A stretch of DNA of 64,000 bases, from positions 124,001 through 188,000 of the forward strand of contig NZ_CP126980.1 in NCBI RefSeq assembly GCF_030252345.1. The letters run 5' to 3'. Position numbers and translations under genes: made by a program. The stretch's first letter is position 1. Each line of letters starts with the position of its first letter. The notes beneath the pieces are model-generated. The model saw nothing but the letters and a program-made list of their open reading frames with translations. It did no database searches and had not been told where the DNA came from. Of this stretch, positions 58,234-64,000 are shown in pieces. This DNA is from Actinoplanes oblitus. GTDB taxonomy: Bacteria; Actinomycetota; Actinomycetes; Mycobacteriales; Micromonosporaceae.

Positions 58234-59261
58234 CTGAAGGAGCGGTGGTGTCCGTACCCGAAGGACTCCTCGACGAGGGAGTCTGGTTCCGGGTGGAGGC
58301 CGCCGGGACAGCCGCCGCGGTACGCCGTGCCGCGGAACGGCTGGCCAGTGAGCTCGCCATGCCGGAGCAACGCATAGCGGAACTCTCCATCGTCGCCGCC
58401 GAGATGGCCGGCAACCTGGTCAAGCACGCCCTGCAGGGCACCATCCTGGTTCGCGCGGTCCGCGTCGAGGCGCAGGCCGGCGTCGAACTGATCGCCATCG
58501 ACAGCGGCCCGGGGATGCCCGACGTGCCGCACTCGCTCGGCGACGGGCACTCCACCGCCGGCACCCTGGGCATCGGGCTGGGTGCGATCCAGCGCCAGGC
58601 CAGCCGCTGGGACCTGCACTCGCTGCCGGGCCGCGGGACGGTGCTGGTCGTCCAGGTCTGGCCGGGCTCGCTGCCGGCGGTGCCCTGGGCGGCCGGGCTG
58701 ACCAGGCCGATCACCGGGGAGACGGTGAGCGGCGACGCGGTGGCCGCCCGGGAGACCGACGGCCGCCGGCAGCTGCTGGTCTGTGACGGGCTGGGGCACG
58801 GCGGACTGGCCGCGGCCGCCTCGCGGGAGGCGGTACGAGTGTTCCGGCAGACCGCCGCCGCGCCGCCGGCGATGGTGGTGGAGGCGCTGCATCGCGCGCT
58901 CGGGCACACCCGCGGCGCGGCCCTCGCCGTCGCCGAGCTCGACCAGGCGGCCGGCCTGGTCCGGTACGCCGGGCTGGGCAACATCGTCGGCACCGTGTTC
59001 GACACGGTCGGCGGGCGGCGCGGCATGATCTCGATGCCCGGCATCGCCGGTCACCAGCGCCGGCGGATCCGGGAGTACGACTATCCCCTGCCTCCCGGAG
59101 GGATAGTGGTGATGCACTCGGACGGCGTGGTGGACCGCTGGAATCCGGCGGAGTACCCCGGACTGCTGACCCGCTCGCCCGAGGTGATCGCCGGTACCGT
59201 GTTGCGCGACGCCGGTACCCGCCGGGACGACGCCGGCGTTATCGTGGCCCGGTTGCGATGA
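58230..59261 (+). CDS. GHKL ATPase fused to SpoIIE/RsbX-type phosphatase
   Basis: This 343-residue protein has residues 1-145 as an ATPase-like domain (AAEMAGNLVKHALQG, IDSGPGMPDVP, GTLGIGLGAIQRQ). Residues 160-343 are a PP2C-like domain (LLVCDGLGHGGLAAAASREA, MHSDGVVDRW, RRDDAGVIVARL). It may combine RsbT-like and RsbX-like roles, resetting the complex. It overlaps by ATGA with the gene before. Confidence 0.9.
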   Translation: MTEGAVVSVPEGLLDEGVWFRVEAAGTAAAVRRAAERLASELAMPEQRIAELSIVAAEMAGNLVKHALQGTILVRAVRVEAQAGVELIAIDSGPGMPDVPHSLGDGHSTAGTLGIGLGAIQRQASRWDLHSLPGRGTVLVVQVWPGSLPAVPWAAGLTRPITGETVSGDAVAARETDGRRQLLVCDGLGHGGLAAAASREAVRVFRQTAAAPPAMVVEALHRALGHTRGAALAVAELDQAAGLVRYAGLGNIVGTVFDTVGGRRGMISMPGIAGHQRRRIREYDYPLPPGGIVVMHSDGVVDRWNPAEYPGLLTRSPEVIAGTVLRDAGTRRDDAGVIVARLR

Positions 59262-60607
59262 GCGCGCCCGAGCCTCTCATGCGCATGCGCCTGCGGGTCG
59301 AGCAGGACATCTTCTCGATCCGTCAGCTGGGCCGGGAGGTGGCCCGCGCGGTCGGCATGGAGTCGCAGGACCAGACCCGGGTGGCCACCGCGCTGAGTGA
59401 GGTGGGCCGGGTGCTGCTCGCCGAGGGGCCGGACGCGGACGTGACGTTCACGGCGGACCCGCACGGGGTACCCAGTCTCCAGGTGACAATGGCACACTCG
59501 GCGACCGGCGGCGCAGCCCGGCTGGCCGAGCAGTTGCAGCAGGTCGGCCGCCTGGTCGACATGATGGAGGTCGACGATGGTGGTCCCGGCACGACGGTCC
59601 GGATGGCGCGGCGCCTCCCTCCCGGCGCGCCAGTACTGACCCGGACGCGGATGGACGAGATTCGTGCCGGGCTGGCTCAGCACGTGCCGGGCAGCCCGCT
59701 GGACGAGTTGGCGGTGCAGAACCAGCAGCTCATCGCGGCCCTGGACGAGGTGCGCGCGCAACGCGACGATCTGGCCCGGCTGAACGCTGAGCTGGAGGAG
59801 ACCAACCGCGGCGTGATGGCGCTCTATCACCAGCTCTCCGACGAGCTGGAGGAGACCAACCGCGGCGTGGTCGCGCTCTACGCCGAGCTGGACGAGAAAT
59901 CGGTGCAGCTGCGCACGGCCAGTGAGGCGAAGAGCCGGTTCCTGGCGAACGTCAGCCATGAGCTGCGGGCCCCGGTCACCGCGATCATCGGGCTGGGCCG
60001 GTTGCTGGTCGACTCTTCCTCGGACGAGCTGACCGAGGAGCAGGCCCGGCAGGTGGAGCTGATCCGCACCTCGGCGAGCGACCTGCTGACCCTGGTCAAC
60101 GGCCTGCTCGACCTGGCCAAGGCGGAGGCCGGCCGGATCGAGCCGAACTGGTCCGAGGTCGACCTCAAGGCGATGTTCGGCCAGCTCCGTGGCACCCTGC
60201 GCCCGCTCGCCACCCGGCCCGAGGTGGATTTCGTGGTGGACGAGCCGGCCGTGCCGACGCTGCGCTCCGACGAGGTGCTGCTCGCCCAGGTGCTGCGCAA
60301 CCTGCTGACCAACGCGCTCAAGTTCACCGAGTCCGGCTCGGTGCGGCTGAGCGTGCGGCGCGCCGGCACCGAGGTGGTCTTCGTGGTCGCGGACACCGGC
60401 ACCGGCATCCCGCCCGAGCTGCACGAACGCATCTTCGAGGAGTTCTACCAGGTGCCCGGCAGCAAGCCGATCAGCGGCAAGGGCACCGGCCTGGGCCTGC
60501 CCTACGCCCGGCGGCTGGCCGGGATCCTGGGTGGCGGCCTGCGGGTCGATTCGGTTCCGGGGGAGGGCAGCACCTTCACGCTCCAGCTGCCGGCCGGGTC
60601 GTCATGA
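59258..60607 (+). CDS. Sensor histidine kinase with degenerate GHKL N-terminus
   Basis: This 449-residue soluble kinase has residues 1-120 resembling an RsbT/RsbW fold (QDIFSIRQLGREVARAVGM) lacking a clear G1 box. A coiled coil follows, containing a duplicated ELEETNRGV-x-ALY unit, then HisKA (FLANVSHELRAPVTAIIGLGR) and HATPase (LRNLLTNALKFTESG, DTGTGIPPE, GKGTGLGLPYARRLAG). It likely pairs with the next gene's receiver domain. Confidence 0.93.
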   Translation: MSAPEPLMRMRLRVEQDIFSIRQLGREVARAVGMESQDQTRVATALSEVGRVLLAEGPDADVTFTADPHGVPSLQVTMAHSATGGAARLAEQLQQVGRLVDMMEVDDGGPGTTVRMARRLPPGAPVLTRTRMDEIRAGLAQHVPGSPLDELAVQNQQLIAALDEVRAQRDDLARLNAELEETNRGVMALYHQLSDELEETNRGVVALYAELDEKSVQLRTASEAKSRFLANVSHELRAPVTAIIGLGRLLVDSSSDELTEEQARQVELIRTSASDLLTLVNGLLDLAKAEAGRIEPNWSEVDLKAMFGQLRGTLRPLATRPEVDFVVDEPAVPTLRSDEVLLAQVLRNLLTNALKFTESGSVRLSVRRAGTEVVFVVADTGTGIPPELHERIFEEFYQVPGSKPISGKGTGLGLPYARRLAGILGGGLRVDSVPGEGSTFTLQLPAGSS

Positions 60608-62181
60608 CCCCTGAGCTGCCGCGCGCCGGAAAACGCGGGCAGGGCCACGGGAAAGCCACCGTCCTGGTCGTCGACGACAGCGCCACCAAGCGTTACCTGC
60701 TGGTCAGCTGGCTGACCCGGGCCGGGTTCACCGTGGTGGAGGCGGAGACCGGCGGCGAGGCGCTGCGCAAGCTGGACGCCGCCGCTGTCGACACCGACCT
60801 GGTGGTCCTCGACGTCAAGCTGCCGGACATGAGCGGTTTCGACGTCTGCGAGAAGATCAAAACCGATCCCCGGTACGGCGTCCTGCCGGTGATCCACGTG
60901 TCCGCGCACGCCGTCGACGTCAACGACCGCACCCAGGGCCTGAACCGGGGCGCGGACGCGTACCTGGTGGAGCCGATCGAGCCGGACGAGCTGATCGCTA
61001 CCGCGCAGGCCGTGCTGCGGTACTACCGGGCCCGGCAGCGCGCCGAGCTGCTGGCCGAGCGGATGGTCAAGCTGGCCGAGACCACCCTGGCGATCAACTC
61101 GGCGTCCACCCTGTCGGCGCTGCTGGAGGCGGCGGCCACCGGCGCGGTGGAGATCTTCGGCGGGCCGGTCGTGGTGGTGGCCGAGACGTCCGAGGGCGAG
61201 AGCCTGGCCGCGGCGGGGCCGCCCGCCGCCGTACGCAAATGGGCTGTTCCTCGTCATCGCGTAGCGGTGGGTTCGCTGGTCCGCACCGATGAGCCGGCCG
61301 ACTGGGACGTCGTCGACTGGCCGGAGGGGGAGACCGTCGCGGTGGCCGCGGCCCGGCTGCGGATCGACCGGCCCCCGGTGTACGTGGCGGTCTCCGGCAG
61401 CTCGCAGACGCCCGGTTTCCCGGTGCTGCGGCAGCTGTCCCAGGCGGTGGCGGCCGCGGTGGAGGCGCAGCGGTCGTTCGACGAGGAGCACCGGATCGCC
61501 GTCACGCTGCAGCGCAGCCTGCTCCAGTCGAAGCTGCCCGACGTGCCCGGACTCGATCTGGCCGTGCGGTACGAACCGGCCGGCGCGCAGACCGAGGTGG
61601 GCGGCGACTTCTACGAGCTGACCGTGCTGGACGGCAAGCTGCTGGTGGCGATCGGGGACGTGGCCGGGCACTCGCTGCACGCCGCCACGGTGATGGCCGA
61701 GCTGCGGCACGCGGTCCGCGCCTACGCGGTCGAGGGGCACCCGCCGGGTGCCGTGCTGGAGCTGGCGAACCGGTTCATGCGTACCGTGCTGCCCGCCGAC
61801 TCGGCCACCCTCTGCCTGCTCACGCTGGACCCGGCCACCGGCAAGATCCGGATGGCGTCGGCCGGCCACCTGCCGCCGCTGTTGCACATCGACGGCGAGG
61901 CGCGGTTCGTCTGGCCGCGCGGCGCCCTGCTCGGCCTGGACGCCCCGGTGCGCGGCGAGCTGGAGCTGGAGCTACCGCCCGGCGGGACGCTGGTGCTCTA
62001 CACCGACGGCCTGATCGAGCGGCGGGACGCCGACATCGACGTCGGGTTGCGGGCCCTGGCGGCCTGCGCGGCCGAGGTGGAGCCGGACCTGGACGCCTTC
62101 TGCAGCCGCCTGCTGACTCGCCTGGGCGGCTCGGCGGACCAGGCCGACGACATCGCCGTTGTCGCGCTGCGCCGCGCCTGA
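60604..62181 (+). CDS. Response regulator with SpoIIE-type phosphatase output
   Basis: This 525-residue protein has an N-terminal receiver domain (VLVVDDSATKRYLLVSWL, phospho-Asp in VVLDVKLPDMSG). A middle GAF-like region follows, then a PP2C/SpoIIE domain (QTEVGGDFYELTVLDGKLLVAIGDVAGHS, MASAGHLPPLL, YTDGLIERR, DDIAVVAL). It probably dephosphorylates STAS proteins such as the one at 56030 when its receiver is phosphorylated. It is last of the overlapping series. Confidence 0.94.
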   Translation: MTPELPRAGKRGQGHGKATVLVVDDSATKRYLLVSWLTRAGFTVVEAETGGEALRKLDAAAVDTDLVVLDVKLPDMSGFDVCEKIKTDPRYGVLPVIHVSAHAVDVNDRTQGLNRGADAYLVEPIEPDELIATAQAVLRYYRARQRAELLAERMVKLAETTLAINSASTLSALLEAAATGAVEIFGGPVVVVAETSEGESLAAAGPPAAVRKWAVPRHRVAVGSLVRTDEPADWDVVDWPEGETVAVAAARLRIDRPPVYVAVSGSSQTPGFPVLRQLSQAVAAAVEAQRSFDEEHRIAVTLQRSLLQSKLPDVPGLDLAVRYEPAGAQTEVGGDFYELTVLDGKLLVAIGDVAGHSLHAATVMAELRHAVRAYAVEGHPPGAVLELANRFMRTVLPADSATLCLLTLDPATGKIRMASAGHLPPLLHIDGEARFVWPRGALLGLDAPVRGELELELPPGGTLVLYTDGLIERRDADIDVGLRALAACAAEVEPDLDAFCSRLLTRLGGSADQADDIAVVALRRA

Positions 62182-62248
62182 TCCGGCACCCGGAAAACCC
62201 TCCTCCGGGGGTGAGGTGAGCGGGCCGGGACCGGCGTGAGGGTGGGGC

Positions 62249-63055
62249 ATGGCAAAGCACAAGCACGAGGACGGCCCGCTACCGCGGATGCGGGAGAAGG
62301 AGTATCAGCACGAACTGCGCCGCCTGCACGGCGAGCTGGTGGCCATGCAGGAGTGGACGAAGACCAGCGGCGCCAAGGTCTGCGTGGTGTTCGAGGGGCG
62401 GGACACGGCAGGCAAGGGCGGGGTGATCAAGGCGATCACCGAGCGGGTCAGTCCGCGGGTCTTCCGGGTGGTGGCGCTGCCGGCGCCGAGTGAACGGGAA
62501 CGGTCGCAGATGTTCCTGCAGCGCTACGTCGCGCACCTGCCCGCCGCCGGCGAGGTGGTCATGTTCGACCGCAGCTGGTACAACCGCGCCGGGGTGGAGC
62601 GGGTGCTCGGCTTCTGCCGGCCGGAGCAGACCGAGCAGTTCCTCCGGCAGGTGCCGGGAGTCGAGCGGGCCATGGTCGACTCCGGGATCATCCTGATCAA
62701 GTATTGGCTGGAGGTCAGCCAGCAGGAGCAGACCCGTCGGCTGGAGAACCGGATCAACGACCCGCGCAAGGTCTGGAAGCTCTCCGACCTGGACCTCAAG
62801 TCGTACAGCCGGTGGTACGACTACTCGCGCGCCCGGGACGAGATGTTCCGGACCACCGACACGGCCTGGGCACCCTGGTATGTCGCGCACACCGACGACA
62901 AGAAGCGCGGCCGGCTCAACATCATCAGTCACCTGCTGAGCAGCGTGCCGTACGAGCCGCTCAAGCACCGCGAGGTGAGCCTGCCCAAGCAGCGCAAGGC
63001 CGGTGGGTACCGCGAGCCGGAGCGGCCCCCGCACCGGATCCCCGAGCCCTTCTGA
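62249..63055 (+). CDS. ppk2: Polyphosphate kinase 2
   Basis: This 268-residue class I PPK2 has Walker A GRDTAGKGG (residues 50-58), the lid FDRSWYNRAGVERVLGFC as Walker B region, and NRINDPRKVWKLSDLDLKS. It transfers phosphate between polyphosphate and nucleoside diphosphates (ADP or GDP). GAGGG lies six bases before ATG. It follows the stress operon by 67 bases and may be coregulated with it. Confidence 0.95.
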   Translation: MAKHKHEDGPLPRMREKEYQHELRRLHGELVAMQEWTKTSGAKVCVVFEGRDTAGKGGVIKAITERVSPRVFRVVALPAPSERERSQMFLQRYVAHLPAAGEVVMFDRSWYNRAGVERVLGFCRPEQTEQFLRQVPGVERAMVDSGIILIKYWLEVSQQEQTRRLENRINDPRKVWKLSDLDLKSYSRWYDYSRARDEMFRTTDTAWAPWYVAHTDDKKRGRLNIISHLLSSVPYEPLKHREVSLPKQRKAGGYREPERPPHRIPEPF

Positions 63056-63062
63056 ACGATGC

Positions 63063-63095
63063 CCGGCAGGCGATGGTCGCACCAGCGCCTGCCGG
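63063..63095. terminator. Hairpin between ppk2 and peptidase gene
   Basis: CCGGCAGGCG and its perfect complement CGCCTGCCGG enclose a 13-base loop between convergent genes. Confidence 0.75.
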
Positions 63096-63104
63096 AAGCG
63101 ATCG

Positions 63105-64000
63105 CTAGGCGCCCGCGGCGCCGATGGTGTCGAGGACCCAGGCCAGGTTGAAGGCCTCCTCCCGCCACGAGTCGTAACGACCGCTCGGGCCGGCGTGCCC
63201 GGCGCCCATCTCGGTCTTGAGCAGGAACTGCCCCTCCGGAACCGTGGCGCGCAGCCGGGCGATCCACTTGGCCGGCTCGTGATAGAGCACCCGGGTGTCG
63301 TTGAGGCTGGTCACCGCGAGGATCTTGGAGTAGGGCAGCTTCGCGACGTTCTCATACGGGCTGTACGACTTCATGTACGCGTACACCTCGGCCGACTCGA
63401 GCGGGTTGCCCCACTCCTCCCACTCGGTGACGGTCAGCGGCAGCGACGGGTCGAGGATCGAGGTCAGCGGATCGACGAAGGGCACCTCGGCGAGGATGCC
63501 GGCGAACGTCTCCGGAGCCAGGTTGGCCACCGCGCCCATCAGCAGGCCGCCGGCCGAGCCGCCCCGGGCGACCAGGCGGTCGGCGCTGGTCCAGCGGTTG
63601 CGGATGAGCGCCTCGGCGCACGCCACGAAGTCGGTGAAGGTGTTCCGCTTGGCCAGCATCTTGCCGTCCTCGTACCACCGGCGGCCCATCTCGCCGCCGC
63701 CGCGGACGTGCGCGACGGCGAAGACCACGCCCCGGTCCAGCAGGGACAGCCGGGCGATGGAGAAGTACGGGTCGATGCTGTGCTCGTAGGAGCCGTAGCC
63801 GTAGATCACGGCCGGCGCCGAGCCGTCGCGCGCGACGCCCTTGCGGGCCACGATCGAGATCGGCACCCGGGTGCCGTCAGGTGCGTGCGCCCACTCGCGG
63901 AACTGCTCGTAGTCGGCCGGGTCGTAGCCGCCGAGGACGGGTTTCCGCTTGCGCAGCGTCATGGTGCGGGTGACCAGGTCGACGTCGTAGACCGAGTCGG
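63105..64000 (-). CDS. S9 family peptidase (oligopeptidase B type), C-terminal part
   Basis: The frame is open to the window edge, so only the C-terminal 298 residues are seen. The alpha/beta hydrolase core has the Ser nucleophile in ARGGSAGGLLMGAVAN, the acid in TSLNDTRVLYHEPAKW and the His in EMGAGHAGPSGRYDSW. It is preceded by the typical FAVAHVRGGGEMGRRWYEDGK. Such enzymes cut peptides after basic or proline residues in the cytoplasm. Confidence 0.92.
   Translation of the reverse strand, partial: DSVYDVDLVTRTMTLRKRKPVLGGYDPADYEQFREWAHAPDGTRVPISIVARKGVARDGSAPAVIYGYGSYEHSIDPYFSIARLSLLDRGVVFAVAHVRGGGEMGRRWYEDGKMLAKRNTFTDFVACAEALIRNRWTSADRLVARGGSAGGLLMGAVANLAPETFAGILAEVPFVDPLTSILDPSLPLTVTEWEEWGNPLESAEVYAYMKSYSPYENVAKLPYSKILAVTSLNDTRVLYHEPAKWIARLRATVPEGQFLLKTEMGAGHAGPSGRYDSWREEAFNLAWVLDTIGAAGA

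Overview
The window is high-GC actinobacterial DNA. Coding regions have strongly GC-biased third codon positions, GTG and TTG starts are common, and many genes overlap by 4 bases. Gene content points to a filamentous Micromonosporaceae organism of the Actinoplanes type: bldC, DUF3073 and DUF3151 proteins, a CGNR zinc finger protein, an RsbR/S/T partner-switching operon, and a single complete 16S-23S-5S rRNA operon with no tRNA in the spacer. The genus is inferred from content and is not proven.

Layout. 1-850: the 3' end of an ADP-ribosylglycohydrolase gene and a DUF3151 gene. 850-15540: de novo purine synthesis. purA with a degenerate diacylglycerol-kinase-like gene lies on the minus strand. 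purD, purB, purS-purQ-purL, purF and purM lie on the plus strand. Two sterol-carrier-fold genes and a large secreted/membrane protein with a low-complexity cytoplasmic tail are interspersed. 15700-17030: a two-gene RiPP locus, consisting of a radical SAM maturase and a 75-residue precursor ending in four aromatic-x-x motifs (predicted three-residue cyclophanes). 17370-20340: DUF3073, a valine-type amino acid dehydrogenase, a conserved hypothetical and bldC. 20450-27030: small enzymes (PPOX flavoenzyme, methyltransferase, KptA, PrsW protease, hotdog thioesterase), an Asp-repeat mini-protein and a secreted RTX-like repeat protein. 27760-28115: a tRNA Glu-Asp-Phe operon on the minus strand.

28287-34580 is a carotenoid/light block: a MerR-B12-type regulator, idi, crtI and crtE on the minus strand, with crtB and a DNA photolyase on the plus strand. 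This makes and protects carotenoids and repairs UV damage, probably under light control. A flavoprotein disulfide reductase follows, then the rRNA operon (36160-41772). 42160-46804: a beta-propeller phytase, a membrane Ser/Thr kinase divergent from an ECF sigma factor, and a 5'-truncated Ig-repeat protein. 47352-50105: tRNA-Lys, a small HTH regulator with a Clp-N protein behind a nearly ideal leaderless self-regulated promoter, a serine hydrolase lipoprotein and a LamG pseudogene. 50215-55372: a PadR/membrane protein pair, an L,D-transpeptidase lipoprotein, a CGNR regulator, a zinc-finger membrane protein, and a 76-residue gene directly behind a perfect LexA box.

55435-63055: mscL, a STAS anti-sigma antagonist, then a six-gene overlapping stress-signalling operon (RsbR, RsbS, RsbT, ATPase-phosphatase, histidine kinase, response regulator-phosphatase) and a PPK2 polyphosphate kinase. 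The window ends inside a minus-strand S9 peptidase gene.

The strongest candidates for new biology are the cyclophane RiPP pair, the SOS-box-controlled 76-residue protein, the kinase/ECF sigma pair, and the membrane protein with a prion-like tail carrying repeated threonine motifs. Several intergenic regions hold decayed tandem repeats that fold into hairpins.
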